The notes beneath the pieces were generated by a model. That model made no database searches, was not told the DNA's origin, and worked only from the letters and a program-made list of their open reading frames with translations. A stretch of DNA of 64,000 nt. It comes from Thalassotalea sp. Sam97. Lineage in GTDB: Bacteria; Pseudomonadota; Gammaproteobacteria; Enterobacterales; Alteromonadaceae. The stretch spans positions 2,294,001-2,358,000 of the forward strand of contig NZ_CP166919.1 of the NCBI RefSeq assembly GCF_041379765.1, given 5' to 3'. Shown here in pieces: positions 28,054 through 37,891 of this stretch. Positions within the stretch are counted from its first letter, which is position 1; every line of letters starts with the position of its first letter. A program made the position numbers and the translations under genes.

Positions 28054-29139
28054 TTATTTGTTCTGCTGTGCTTGCTCTGTCTCATTCTCGGTTACCGAGG
28101 TAGGCCAAGCATTAATCACCGCTTTTACCAACGTCGCTAATGGGATAGCGAAAAACACTCCCCAAAAGCCCCAAAGCCCACCAAAAATAATCACTGCGAT
28201 AATGATAGATACTGGATGTAGATTCACGGCTTCTGAAAAGAGCAATGGCACAAGTATGTTGCCATCGATGATCTGAATAATAAAATACGCCAGCATCACA
28301 TAACCAAACTCTGGACTTATGCCCCACTGAAATAGCGCAACAAGGGCCACAGGTATGGTGACCACCGTTGCGCCGACATAAGGTACGAGTACCGATAAGC
28401 CAACCGCCGCGCCTAATAAAAACGCATAGCGTAAATCAAGAAACCAAAATGCAATTATCGACGCGATACCGATGATCATGATTTCAACCACCTTACCGCG
28501 AATATAATTATGAATTTGTTGATGCATCTCCTTACCCACTTGCGATGTTAAGCGGCTTTCTCTTGGCAAAAATTTCGTCGCTGACGATAACATCATGGCT
28601 TTATCTTTTAAAAAGAAAAACACCATAATGGGTACCAAAATCAAATACACCAACAAGGCAACAATATCGGTAATCGAGTTTAGTGATGCTTCCAGTATTT
28701 TTTGACCGATAATAACCAATTCGCCACGCAGGGTATCAATGACACTTTCGATTTGCTCAGCTTTGATCAGCTCTGGATATCTTCCTGGCAAAGTAAGTAA
28801 GTACTCATCACCACGTTGCAGCATATCGGGAACTTCGGCAACTAAGTTGGTGGTTTGCTGCCATAACAAAGGCACCGCCCCCAATAACATTGCCAATGCC
28901 AAGCCACTGAACACCAGCATAACGATCATCACCGACTGACTGCGCCCCAAACCAAACCGCCCTAGCCCCCGCACGGATGGCTCAAGCAAAAATGCCAAAA
29001 CAATAGAGACGATAACCGGCATTAATAAATTGCCAAAAAAGGTCAGTAACAAAAAGCTAAGAAGAATGATCAAAATAAGACTAACCACATGCGGATCTTC
29101 GAACTTTTCTTTGTACCAGCGAATAATGTAATTAATCAT
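28054..29139 (-). CDS. perM: AI-2E family transporter (PerM-like)
   Basis: 361 residues with about seven to eight membrane segments. It has the family's central long loop and the LGAAVGLSVLVPYVGATVVTIP and PVSIIIAVIIFGGLWGFWGVFFAIPLA signatures. Proteins of this family include the autoinducer-2 exporter TqsA and Na+/H+ antiporters; the substrate of PerM is not established. It lies next to bepA as in E. coli and 6 bp downstream of the TusA-like gene, so the two are cotranscribed. Confidence 0.9.
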   Translation of the reverse strand: MINYIIRWYKEKFEDPHVVSLILIILLSFLLLTFFGNLLMPVIVSIVLAFLLEPSVRGLGRFGLGRSQSVMIVMLVFSGLALAMLLGAVPLLWQQTTNLVAEVPDMLQRGDEYLLTLPGRYPELIKAEQIESVIDTLRGELVIIGQKILEASLNSITDIVALLVYLILVPIMVFFFLKDKAMMLSSATKFLPRESRLTSQVGKEMHQQIHNYIRGKVVEIMIIGIASIIAFWFLDLRYAFLLGAAVGLSVLVPYVGATVVTIPVALVALFQWGISPEFGYVMLAYFIIQIIDGNILVPLLFSEAVNLHPVSIIIAVIIFGGLWGFWGVFFAIPLATLVKAVINAWPTSVTENETEQAQQNK

Positions 29140-29145
29140 TAAGGC

Positions 29146-29370
29146 TTACTCTTTCGTTATTGTTATGGTTATTGATTGATCATGATTGGCGTGAACCACG
29201 TAATTAAGGTTTTGCCTAGACAACCAAGCGGGTATATCAGATTTCGAGCCAGAATCAGCAAGGTGTATGTGAGCCTGCTGACCATGCAGCAACTGTTTGA
29301 TCAACAATTTTGTTTTAATGAGGGGTAGCGGGCACTTATCTGCTCTACCATCGTATGTCTGTGCTATCAA
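29146..29370 (-). CDS. TusA/SirA-like sulfurtransferase family protein
   Basis: 74 residues. YDGRADKCPLPLIKTKLLIKQL is the TusA-family signature, with the sulfur-carrying C13 in the CPxP motif. The middle segment is diverged from true TusA, so it is probably a paralogue rather than the tRNA-thiolation protein. It is the first gene of a two-gene unit with perM. Its physiological sulfur donor and acceptor are unknown. Confidence 0.85.
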   Translation of the reverse strand: MIAQTYDGRADKCPLPLIKTKLLIKQLLHGQQAHIHLADSGSKSDIPAWLSRQNLNYVVHANHDQSITITITKE

Positions 29371-29647
29371 ACTGAATCATTTAACCGCTGTAATATAGCA
29401 AAATAATAGCAAGCTGTGGGCTTGAATGAAATAGCGTTATACGCCATTTATTCGCAACCAACGGCAGCCTTTAACGCGCTCTAGCCTTGTCAAAGCGGTG
29501 CATTTACTTCAATATAGCCAGACAATGACTGAAATCTGACGTTAACGTATGACTCGGAGGCCCCTTCATTATTTTTGTCGGAAACTTTCCGTGAAAAACA
29601 CCCTCTAAGCGAGAAAACACCGGCGAAAACCGAGTTACAAGGAATAC

Positions 29648-31108
29648 ATGAACAAATTTTTTAGCCTCAAACCGCTTACTTTAGCGTGTTTATGTGTGGC
29701 AACAACGGCCAGCGCAATAGGCCTTGATGATGATAAAAACGCCTTACCTGAAATAGGTACTGCAGCGGTAAGCACACTCTCATTAGACAAAGAGCGTCTT
29801 TACGGTGATGCCATGATGCGTTCAATTCGCGCCTCGCAACCGGTGATTTATGATCCTGTTTTAGACGAATACATCAATGACTTAGGTAACCGCTTAGTAC
29901 AGCAAGCTGATGATGCATATTATCAATTCAACTTTTTTATGCTCAATCAAAAAGACATCAATGCGTTTGCGTTTTTTGGCGGCAACGTAGGCATTCATTC
30001 TAGTTTGATGCTGTTAGCCGATGATGAAAGTGAACTTGCTGCGGTTATTGCCCATGAAATAGCTCACGTCACCCAACGCCACTTAGCTCGTCGTATTGAA
30101 GCACAAAGCCGTAATTCACCGATGACCATTGCCGGGGTTGTCTCCGGTGTCTTACTCGCTTTAATTAATCCGCAAATGGGGATGGCTGCGCTATCAACGA
30201 CATTGGCAGCCACCCAACAAATGGGCATCAATTATACCCGTTCCAATGAGAAAGAAGCAGATCGGGTTGGTATGGATATCCTCGTTGCAAGTGATTTTGA
30301 TCCCAATGGTGCGCCTAATTTTTTCCGAAAGATGGCAGGAAAGTCTCGCTATTCGTCAAAACCACCAGCGTTTTTGCTCACCCATCCACTACCTGAATCT
30401 CGAATAGCCGATTCCCGTACCCGCGCAAACCGATATCCAGATAGAGCCGTGCCCGCAAGCCTTAAGTTTGAGCTTGCCAAAGCGCGGCTAAAAGTTCGTT
30501 ATAGTGGCACCAATGCCCGTGATAACATTACGTCGTTTCAGGACATACTCTATAGAGAGAAATATCAAGTAAAACAAGCCGCTGAATATGGTCTGGCATT
30601 GAGCTATTTTGAAAATAAAGACTACCAAAAAGCTTATGAAATTGTTGCAACGCTGATGAAGCAGCAGCCACATAACTTATTCTATGTCGATACCATGAGT
30701 GACATATTGCTCGCTCAAGAGAAATATTCGCAAGCATTAGCGATGCTACAAGATTTGGCGCTTATTATGCCGTATAATCAGGTCGTTACTCTGAATTACG
30801 CCAATATCGCGTACAAAGCGAAACAATATAAATTAGCTGAAAACCTACTACAGGACTTCCTTATGCTAAATAAGGAACACTTTTTAGCGCACGACTTGCT
30901 TAGTAGCGTCTACCAAGAACAGCAAAAGTCTGCGCAAATGCATATGCAAAAAGCCGAATTGATGGCGTTAATGGCGCAGTATCCTAGAGCCGTTGATGAA
31001 TTGCATACAGCCTATAATTTCGCAAGTGACGATTCGTTAACGCAAAAGCGAATAAAAGCACGTATTTTACAATTTCAAGAAAAAGAAAATGAGCTAAAAC
31101 GCTTCTAA
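29648..31108 (+). CDS. bepA: Periplasmic M48 metalloprotease/chaperone BepA
   Basis: 486 residues. A signal peptide ends near TTASAIG. The M48 domain has the zinc motif H136-E137-I-A-H140, with third ligand E201 in NEKEADRVG; these numbers equal those I recall for E. coli BepA. The C-terminal half is helical TPR-like repeats. BepA checks assembly of the LPS transporter LptD and degrades stalled outer-membrane proteins. It is followed 19 bp later by the arsC-like gene. Confidence 0.95.
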   Translation: MNKFFSLKPLTLACLCVATTASAIGLDDDKNALPEIGTAAVSTLSLDKERLYGDAMMRSIRASQPVIYDPVLDEYINDLGNRLVQQADDAYYQFNFFMLNQKDINAFAFFGGNVGIHSSLMLLADDESELAAVIAHEIAHVTQRHLARRIEAQSRNSPMTIAGVVSGVLLALINPQMGMAALSTTLAATQQMGINYTRSNEKEADRVGMDILVASDFDPNGAPNFFRKMAGKSRYSSKPPAFLLTHPLPESRIADSRTRANRYPDRAVPASLKFELAKARLKVRYSGTNARDNITSFQDILYREKYQVKQAAEYGLALSYFENKDYQKAYEIVATLMKQQPHNLFYVDTMSDILLAQEKYSQALAMLQDLALIMPYNQVVTLNYANIAYKAKQYKLAENLLQDFLMLNKEHFLAHDLLSSVYQEQQKSAQMHMQKAELMALMAQYPRAVDELHTAYNFASDDSLTQKRIKARILQFQEKENELKRF

Positions 31109-31127
31109 TATCAACCCAGAGAGTGTT

Positions 31128-31484
31128 ATGTCTAAACTAACTATTTTTCACAACCCACGTTGTTCAAAGAGCCGTCAAACCCTGCAATTGATCCAAGATG
31201 CGGGCAAAGAAGTCGACATCGTCGAATATTTAAAAACGCCACCGACGGCAACGACACTCACCAACATTTTAGCGCTACTAAACGTTGATGTACGCCAAAT
31301 GATGCGAGTGAAGGAGAGCGAATATAAAGAACAAGGCCTATCGGCTCCTGAGTTGACAACCGAGCAACTTATCGAGGCGATGGTCGCGACACCTAAACTG
31401 ATTGAGCGCCCTATTGTTTTATCCGCCAATAAAGATAAAGCCATTATCGGTCGCCCACCAGAAAACGTCGAGCAGTTATTCTAA
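31128..31484 (+). CDS. ArsC-family (glutaredoxin-like) reductase, YfgD type
   Basis: 118 residues with a thioredoxin-like fold. The active-site C12 is in HNPRCSKSRQTLQL, and the later LIERPIVLSANKDKAIIGRPPE carries the conserved arginine of ArsC. It sits directly after bepA, the position of yfgD in E. coli, so it is the YfgD orthologue rather than a plasmid-type arsenate reductase. No other arsenic genes are nearby. Actual arsenate reduction is unproven. Confidence 0.9.
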   Translation: MSKLTIFHNPRCSKSRQTLQLIQDAGKEVDIVEYLKTPPTATTLTNILALLNVDVRQMMRVKESEYKEQGLSAPELTTEQLIEAMVATPKLIERPIVLSANKDKAIIGRPPENVEQLF

Positions 31485-31489
31485 CCATT

Positions 31490-31918
31490 ATGAGTACTCA
31501 ACGCTTTAGCACCGAAACCTTACGCAAAATAGCAACATATAGCTACGTCGCTTTATTGGCTTACATGCTGGCTTGGTTATATTGGCTAGCACCAAGTCAA
31601 AGCATGTCGCCAACATTGACCTTTGTCATGTTTATTTTGCCATTATTATTGCCATTAAAAGGCATCATCCAAGGTAAACCATACACATTTGCCTGGGCTA
31701 ATTTCATCATTATTTTTTATATGATGTACGGCTTGACGACACTTTGGGTTGCCGCGGACGAGCGATGGATAGCGGTTGGGCAATTACTGCTAACCACAAT
31801 TACCTTCTTTGCCAGCGCCTATTATTCAAAATATCGAGGCCAAGAGTTAGGGTTAAAAATTCCCAAACTCAAAGATGACTTGCAGCAAGAAGCTGAACGG
31901 CATCGCGATGATAAGTAA
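31490..31918 (+). CDS. DUF2069 family inner-membrane protein
   Basis: 142 residues, four hydrophobic segments (about 15-31, 42-58, 66-84, 90-107) and a charged C-terminal tail (KLKDDLQQEAERHRDDK). It has the sequence pattern of DUF2069 (FVMFILPLLLPLKGIIQGKPYTFAWANFI). It begins 6 bp after the YfgD-like gene and is probably cotranscribed with bepA. Function unknown. Confidence 0.85.
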   Translation: MSTQRFSTETLRKIATYSYVALLAYMLAWLYWLAPSQSMSPTLTFVMFILPLLLPLKGIIQGKPYTFAWANFIIIFYMMYGLTTLWVAADERWIAVGQLLLTTITFFASAYYSKYRGQELGLKIPKLKDDLQQEAERHRDDK

Positions 31919-31923
31919 CACAC

Positions 31924-31963
31924 AAAAAAGCGCTTGGAGTAAATAACCAAGCGCTTTTTTTTC
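31924..31963 (+). terminator. Terminator after the bepA operon
   Basis: Perfect 14-bp stem (AAAAAAGCGCTTGG/CCAAGCGCTTTTTT; arms 31924-31937 and 31947-31960), 9-base loop, followed by further T residues. Confidence 0.95.
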
Positions 31964-32131
31964 ATTCTCATTTGATAGCAACTGATAAACCTGTAATATA
32001 AACCCTGCTGACGTTAACAACGTATTCACAATAGCAACATAAAAGGCTGACGACAGACGACTTATATTGGATACGTCATCGCTTTGGGGTTATGTTTGCA
32101 TCGTGACATGTAACAAAGGAATAGAATAATA

Positions 32132-34033
32132 ATGAACAAACACACGTTCGCCCTGGCATTACTTGCCACTGTACTCGGTGGCTGCGGCGGCTCGAATAAC
32201 ACCAGCAGTTTAGGAAGTGGTGGCGTCGTTAGCTCAGGTGACATCATCGCCGACGGTGGCTTTTTGCAAAATCAAAACGTCGATTTAGTGCTACTCAGTG
32301 AGCAATCCAGCATTAGCGATATTCAATGGCAACAGACCTTAGGGCCTAGCGTTAATCTGCTCGCGGATAAGAGCAAAGCGATTTCATTTAAAGCGACTAA
32401 TACCGGCAATTACGCATTTACTGTAACGTACAGTATCGCTGGTGAACAAAAGAGCGATGACATTGAATTTACTGTCGAACAAGCCTCTCCGAAGCTTAGA
32501 TTATCGCGAGGCCATAGTGTGGTTGAAGGGGGGAATGTCTCGTTAAGAGTCTTTGCCAGTGATGGTATCGATCAAAACAGCATTCGCTTTGAGCAAGTTT
32601 CCGGCCCGAGCATTCAATTTGACGACGAAAATGTTGACTCACAACTCGCCATATTTACCGCCCCGTCAGTATCGCGTGATGCGGTTATTGAAATTGAGGT
32701 AAGCGCAGAGGCTGATAATGGCGAGGTACACAGAGATAATGTCATCATTTTAGTTGAAAACACGCCAACATTCGCCAATGACCCGTATTTTGATGAACCT
32801 CTAGCCAATGTTTATGTGTATAACCCGACATCGCCTTACCGTAATGCCTTAATCGATTGTGTTTATTCAAATGCCCTTAATGAATCATGTCCATTAGGCA
32901 ACTTACCCATTTTAGCCAGTGACAGTAACGGCGCGACTCCGACCATTGAACAAATAATGGATCGGCTAGTTGTTTCTCACGACTGGATGGCCGAAAATTT
33001 CCGCCTGTTTCTCGAAACATATGATGACCACGACGATTTTAAGAATCTGCTGCGCGCCACGACAGCCATTGTCTTGTCCTATGACATTCGACCATCATTT
33101 TATTGGGCGGCCACTGGCGCGATTTATCTCGATCCTGAAAATCTGTGGTTAACCTCAGCACAACGTGAAACCATTAATGAGGCGCCAGATTATCGAGCAA
33201 ACTTCGGCAGTGATTTACAATTTGTCATACCTTGGCGCTACGTCATCAATAATGAGTATGCAACGCTTTACTATCCACCTGAATATGAGCTTTCGCGTAA
33301 CCTCAATGATTTACATTTTGAGCTCTCAGATCTTTTGTATCACGAACTTGCTCATGCCAATGACTACTTACCGCCAAATGAATGGAATACCTATTCGGAC
33401 AATACATCATTCTTGGCTGCCGCGCTCGACAAGCGTGAAATTTCGGAAAACTTAACCGCCGTTTACCCAACCACAAGTAACGAGATGAAACAACTTGCGG
33501 CGGTGCGATTTCGTGGTGAAACGGCAACCTCAACGCAGCGCAACTACCGACCCGAAGACGTCGCTAGCTTTTATGAGCCCGACAACTCAAATGGTTTTTA
33601 TAACTACACCAGTGAGCGTGAAGATTTAGCGATTTTATTTGAAGAGCTGATGATGGCACTTCGATTTGGCGTACAACGAGATACCGCAGTTACCAGTCCC
33701 GCTGTTTACGACAGCGAAGGTAATTTACTTCGCGAGCAAAGCTATATTGTTGCATGGGGACAACGTGGCCGTATCAGCGAGCGAAAAGTGAGCGTACGAG
33801 CAAATTACGTCACCGAACGATTATTACCGGAGGTCGATTTGTCATTAGTCGACGATTTACCTTCTCCTGTACCTATGGCCGCCGGAAAAAACTGGTGGGA
33901 TAATTTGCAAATCAGCAATGCGATACCAGCGCCATTGCAATCATTGCGTGGTCAACCAAACTCACACCTACGTCCACTCGAAGGTAAAGTGCGCTATCAT
34001 CGTCCACACTTACCAGCGTTACCGTCACAATAA
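32132..34033 (+). CDS. Putative surface lipoprotein with Ig/PKD-like repeats and an HELAH zincin motif
   Basis: 633 residues. Lipoprotein signal with lipobox LGGC near residue 18, then a Gly/Ser linker. Two beta-sandwich-like repeats share a W/FxQxxGPSxxx pattern (IQWQQTLGPSVNL at about 67-79, RFEQVSGPSIQF at about 150-161), resembling PKD/Ig-like domains. The C-terminal 400 residues are unrecognised and contain LLYHELAHANDY with H404-E405-x-x-H408, the zinc-binding motif of metallopeptidases. E504/E505 in the later helix AILFEELMMAL could supply the third ligand. It is inserted between the bepA group and hda, a block otherwise ordered as in E. coli. Protease activity is a prediction. Confidence 0.75.
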   Translation: MNKHTFALALLATVLGGCGGSNNTSSLGSGGVVSSGDIIADGGFLQNQNVDLVLLSEQSSISDIQWQQTLGPSVNLLADKSKAISFKATNTGNYAFTVTYSIAGEQKSDDIEFTVEQASPKLRLSRGHSVVEGGNVSLRVFASDGIDQNSIRFEQVSGPSIQFDDENVDSQLAIFTAPSVSRDAVIEIEVSAEADNGEVHRDNVIILVENTPTFANDPYFDEPLANVYVYNPTSPYRNALIDCVYSNALNESCPLGNLPILASDSNGATPTIEQIMDRLVVSHDWMAENFRLFLETYDDHDDFKNLLRATTAIVLSYDIRPSFYWAATGAIYLDPENLWLTSAQRETINEAPDYRANFGSDLQFVIPWRYVINNEYATLYYPPEYELSRNLNDLHFELSDLLYHELAHANDYLPPNEWNTYSDNTSFLAAALDKREISENLTAVYPTTSNEMKQLAAVRFRGETATSTQRNYRPEDVASFYEPDNSNGFYNYTSEREDLAILFEELMMALRFGVQRDTAVTSPAVYDSEGNLLREQSYIVAWGQRGRISERKVSVRANYVTERLLPEVDLSLVDDLPSPVPMAAGKNWWDNLQISNAIPAPLQSLRGQPNSHLRPLEGKVRYHRPHLPALPSQ

Positions 34034-34087
34034 GTGACCAAGCTGTATTGGCGCTCGACACAATCGCACTCATAGGAGAAAAACGTA

Positions 34088-34113
34088 AAAACCCGGCAAT
34101 GCCGGGTTTTATT
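34088..34113. terminator. Bidirectional terminator
   Basis: Perfect 10-bp stem AAAACCCGGC/GCCGGGTTTT (34088-34097, 34101-34110), loop AAT. It lies between the convergent lipoprotein gene and hda and serves both. Confidence 0.9.
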
Positions 34114-34135
34114 TGGATAGATGCTTGAGCTGATA

Positions 34136-34837
34136 TTAAAACAACACGTCCTTGATAAACGGAATCGTTATTTTTCGCTGTGCTTTAATTGAGGCTTTAT
34201 CTAAGATGTCTAAGCTTTGCAGCAATGATTGCATATCCCGTGACAAGCGGTTTAATAAAAACTTAACGGTTTCATCTTGCATCTCAATACCGCGCAGTCG
34301 CGCACGTTGCTGAAACGCTTGAATTTTGTGCTCATCATCGAGAGGTTTCACTTGCTCAGTGAAGCCCCAACTAATACGGGACACTAAATCGGGTAATGTT
34401 ATCGCTAACTTATTGGCTGCATCGTTACCGGCCAATATGATTTTTTTGTTATTTTCAATCACACGATTGTATAAGTCGAAGACACCTTGTTGCCAAGCCT
34501 CATTACCTGCAATCAAGTGCAAATCATCGAGGCAGATAACGTCAACACGCTCAAGATCGGTAAGTACATCAACAGATAAATGCTGTAATTCACTAAAACT
34601 CAAACATAAGCTGGTTTTATTGAGACTGGCAGCATGAGCGCAGCTCGCATGTAATAAATGCGACTTACCAACGCCTTGCTGGCCAAACAGGTAAAAACCG
34701 TTAATGTTGACATGGTCATTGGCGATAAATTCGCGTAATTGACCCACAATGCTCTGCCCGGCAAGTGTGTAATAACTTGCAAAGGTTTCATCGTCAGGCA
34801 GGTGCACTGCCAAAGGTAATTGTCCTGTTAACGCCAT
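34136..34837 (-). CDS. hda: DnaA regulatory inactivator Hda
   Basis: 233 residues from the ATG at 34837, which overlaps the stop of the upstream gene as TAATG; an in-frame TTG four codons earlier covers the ribosome-binding site and is rejected. The N-terminal clamp-binding motif QLPLAVHL is present. It is followed by an AAA+ module: Walker A GQQGVGKSH, Walker B ICLDDLHLI, and an arginine-finger/sensor region ending in LPDLVSRI. Hda with the DNA-loaded clamp triggers ATP hydrolysis on DnaA and prevents re-initiation. Confidence 0.95.
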   Translation of the reverse strand: MALTGQLPLAVHLPDDETFASYYTLAGQSIVGQLREFIANDHVNINGFYLFGQQGVGKSHLLHASCAHAASLNKTSLCLSFSELQHLSVDVLTDLERVDVICLDDLHLIAGNEAWQQGVFDLYNRVIENNKKIILAGNDAANKLAITLPDLVSRISWGFTEQVKPLDDEHKIQAFQQRARLRGIEMQDETVKFLLNRLSRDMQSLLQSLDILDKASIKAQRKITIPFIKDVLF

Positions 34838-35940
34838 TAGCCTTTCCAAAAGAAACTTACCGGTTGTTGCTTATCCAACTCGGCAAGGGGGTCGTGATTT
34901 AGTAGCAGATTCGATTCAAGGCTTAACGCTTGCATAATGGCTTTATTATCTGCCATGGTTTGGAGGCGAAACAACATAGTGTCGCCCTCGGCTCTAATTA
35001 ATGTCACATCACTGACCAAATTTAAGCTTGCAAATAATTGGCGAACCGCAACAAAGGTTTTCATTGAGCTCACATTAACAATTTCAATATCCACATAAAA
35101 ACGATTTTGGCTATTTACGATAACACCGAATTTTTGATGTAATGCCTCAGCGACATCATCAACAACTTGGTCTAGCAACGCCAGCTTATCATTACCCGCT
35201 CGCTTGTTTTGCAATAATAGCTCATCGCCCCACAGTAACCAATCTGAAGCGACACTTTGTTGGGCGCATAGTTGACCACACACAGCGATATCTGGTTCTT
35301 CAACCAAGGTGCTATCGGAAACACGTAACACCATAACCGCTTCGGCCATATAACGCGCTGAAGCGCGTTGAATATTATCAGCAAAACGTCCCCAAACATC
35401 ATCGACACTGACATCCATCGCATCGGTTAAATCCATCAGCGGAAAGTTGACTTTGATACCGCGTTGCGCGAATGCCTGTTTGATCTGCTGGCTAAATAGC
35501 GGGTGGGAATCAGCAATCATTTGTCGATCATTGCCTTGTTCATCGATCATCCAAATGGTGATAAGCGGTCGATACTTTCCCCAAATAGAGGCTTGGCTTT
35601 GCTGCAATAGGGTATCGACTTTTGCTGATTCAAACGTTGCAAAGAGGTAATTTTGTCCATCAACACTGCTAAATCGATAGCCACTTAAATAATTTTGGGC
35701 ATCACTAACGGCTCGCTTAAGGCTATTGTTCGATTCAACCGACTCTCGTCCAGCCAATTTAATCAACACTTGCCTCAAGGCTTGTTGGTAAGCAATATTT
35801 TGATCTGCCGCATCAACGTCTAAGGCTACTTTTCCCTCATATAAGTCTGCTATTTCAATCGCATGCAACGGCTGCAATACAGCGCAGAGCGCAAAAACAT
35901 AGCCAATAATCAACGGACGCAGTGTTTTTTTCAGTTTCAT
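34837..35940 (-). CDS. DUF2066 domain exported protein
   Basis: 367 residues with a signal peptide (ALCAVLQPLHAIE), so periplasmic. The early segment (LYEGKVALDVDAADQNIAYQQALRQVLIKLAGRESV) is the recognisable DUF2066 start. Gammaproteobacterial genomes commonly place this family just upstream of hda and opposite purM, as here. It is translationally coupled to hda by a TAATG overlap. Function unknown. Confidence 0.88.
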   Translation of the reverse strand: MKLKKTLRPLIIGYVFALCAVLQPLHAIEIADLYEGKVALDVDAADQNIAYQQALRQVLIKLAGRESVESNNSLKRAVSDAQNYLSGYRFSSVDGQNYLFATFESAKVDTLLQQSQASIWGKYRPLITIWMIDEQGNDRQMIADSHPLFSQQIKQAFAQRGIKVNFPLMDLTDAMDVSVDDVWGRFADNIQRASARYMAEAVMVLRVSDSTLVEEPDIAVCGQLCAQQSVASDWLLWGDELLLQNKRAGNDKLALLDQVVDDVAEALHQKFGVIVNSQNRFYVDIEIVNVSSMKTFVAVRQLFASLNLVSDVTLIRAEGDTMLFRLQTMADNKAIMQALSLESNLLLNHDPLAELDKQQPVSFFWKG

Positions 35941-36109
35941 AAGCGAATATTATCATAAAGATTAGCCCTTTAGGCGAGAAAAAAAATATTTTCTCACAAA
36001 CATTTTATATCGGCGTAAGCACTGGTAGAATACGCGCCATTAAAATACCGTGACACACCTGAATTTGTTGGGTTAGTGTCAGATCTAAAAAATCATTTAA
36101 GGGTTCATC

Positions 36110-37150
36110 GTGAGCGAGCAAAAACAATCATTAAGCTATAAAGACGCTGGTGTCGATATTGATGCGGGTAATGCATTGGTTGAAAACATTAAGGGTGCTG
36201 TGAAAAAAACCAATCGTCCTGAAGTTATGGGCGGTTTAGGCGGTTTTGGTGCCGTATGTCAGATACCTGCAGGTTATAAAGAACCTGTACTTATTTCTGG
36301 CACTGACGGTGTGGGTACCAAGTTGCGTTTGGCGATTGATCTGAAAAAACATGACACTGTTGGTATCGACTTGGTCGCGATGTGTGTAAATGATTTGCTT
36401 GTACTGGGCGCTGAACCGCTTTATTTCCTAGATTACTATGCTACTGGCAAACTTGATGTTGATGTAGCATCAGACGTAGTGAAGGGCATCGCAGAAGGTT
36501 GTATCCAATCAGGTTGTGCCCTAGTTGGTGGTGAGACTGCTGAAATGCCAGGCATGTACCATGCGGGTGATTATGACATCGCCGGTTTCTGTACAGGCGT
36601 TGCAGAAAAGTCAGAATTGATCACTGGTGATAACGTACAAGCTGGCGATCAACTCATCGCACTGGCGTCATCAGGTCCACACTCGAACGGTTTTTCGTTG
36701 ATCCGTAAAGTGTTAGAGGTAAACAACACTGATTGTAACGAGATGCTAGGTGATAAAACCATCGGTGAGCACTTACTAGAGCCTACCCGCATTTATGTTA
36801 AGTCTGTATTAGCTATGCTAAAAGACGTGAAAGCAACAGCGTTATCACACATCACGGGTGGCGGCTTCTGGGAAAACATTCCACGTGTATTACCTGAAGG
36901 TGCTAAGGCCGTTATCGATGGTAACAGCTGGCAGTGGCCTGAAATTTTCAACTGGTTACAAGAAAACGGCAACATCACCACTCATGAGATGTATCGTACC
37001 TTTAACTGTGGTGTCGGCATGATCATTGCCGTACCTGCAGATCAGGTTGACAGCGCATTAGCGACATTAAAAGCTCACGGTGAGAATGCATGGCATATTG
37101 GTCAAATCGAAACGGCTAATGCTGGCGATGAGCAAGTGGAAATCAAATAA
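36110..37150 (+). CDS. purM: Phosphoribosylformylglycinamidine cyclo-ligase (AIR synthetase)
   Basis: 346 residues, the standard length. It starts with GTG at 36110, preceded by AAGGG. Family motifs are intact: SYKDAGVDIDAGNALVE, ISGTDGVGTKL, GGETAEMPGMY, HITGGGFWENIPR. It performs the fifth step of de novo purine synthesis. A putative -10 box TAGAAT lies at 36026-36031; no PurR operator was recognised. It is followed two bases later by purN. Confidence 0.97.
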   Translation: MSEQKQSLSYKDAGVDIDAGNALVENIKGAVKKTNRPEVMGGLGGFGAVCQIPAGYKEPVLISGTDGVGTKLRLAIDLKKHDTVGIDLVAMCVNDLLVLGAEPLYFLDYYATGKLDVDVASDVVKGIAEGCIQSGCALVGGETAEMPGMYHAGDYDIAGFCTGVAEKSELITGDNVQAGDQLIALASSGPHSNGFSLIRKVLEVNNTDCNEMLGDKTIGEHLLEPTRIYVKSVLAMLKDVKATALSHITGGGFWENIPRVLPEGAKAVIDGNSWQWPEIFNWLQENGNITTHEMYRTFNCGVGMIIAVPADQVDSALATLKAHGENAWHIGQIETANAGDEQVEIK

Positions 37151-37152
37151 TC

Positions 37153-37803
37153 ATGCCACAAAATAAACGCATTGTTGTTTTAATCTCTGGCAGTGGCAGT
37201 AATTTGCAGGCTCTTATCGATGCCTGCAATAGCCGTCAAATTGCTGGCGATATCGTCGGTGTGTTATCCAACAAGGCCGACGTGTTCGGCCTTGAACGAG
37301 CACAACAAGCCGGCATTGAAAATTGCGTATTAAAACACACTCAGTTCGAATCTCGTGAACAGTACGATGCTGCGCTTGTTGAACAAATCGATGCGTGGCA
37401 ACCAGATTTGGTGGTATTAGCCGGTTTTATGCGTATCCTTACGGCTGACTTTGTTCAGCACTATAAAGGACGTTTGCTTAATATTCACCCGTCATTATTG
37501 CCGAAGTACCAAGGTTTAAATACTCATCAACGCGCTTTAGACGCGGGTGATAAAGAACATGGTGTGAGCGTCCACTTTGTGACTGAAGAGCTAGATGGTG
37601 GCCCGGTTATCTTGCAAGCAAAAGTGCCAATTTTTGCCGGCGATCAAGCCGCTGATCTGCAAGCGAGAGTGCATGAGCAAGAGCATCGCATTTACCCGCT
37701 AGTCGTCAACTGGTTTTGTACCGACCGCTTAACAATGGGTGAAAACTGTGCCACACTGGACGGAGCTATACTTCCAGCCAGTGGTTACGCAAGCGACGAG
37801 TAG
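37153..37803 (+). CDS. purN: Phosphoribosylglycinamide formyltransferase (GART 1)
   Basis: 216 residues. Transfers a formyl group from 10-formyl-THF to GAR, the third step of purine synthesis. ISGSGSNLQALIDAC binds the phosphoribosyl part, and the catalytic N and H lie in LLNIHPSLLPKYQG, with the acidic residue in TEELDGGPVI. Follows purM with two bases between. Confidence 0.97.
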   Translation: MPQNKRIVVLISGSGSNLQALIDACNSRQIAGDIVGVLSNKADVFGLERAQQAGIENCVLKHTQFESREQYDAALVEQIDAWQPDLVVLAGFMRILTADFVQHYKGRLLNIHPSLLPKYQGLNTHQRALDAGDKEHGVSVHFVTEELDGGPVILQAKVPIFAGDQAADLQARVHEQEHRIYPLVVNWFCTDRLTMGENCATLDGAILPASGYASDE

Positions 37804-37891
37804 TGTCTTCAGCCTGACATGGCGACAGAAATTGAACTTCCTTGCTGCCTGCAGACTCCAACTGGCAATACTATGTCAGACAGGGATCATT

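Noticed and set aside
31128..31484. Arsenic-resistance locus
   Set aside because: The ArsC-like gene lies in the yfgD position next to bepA and no arsR, arsB or acr3 gene is near.
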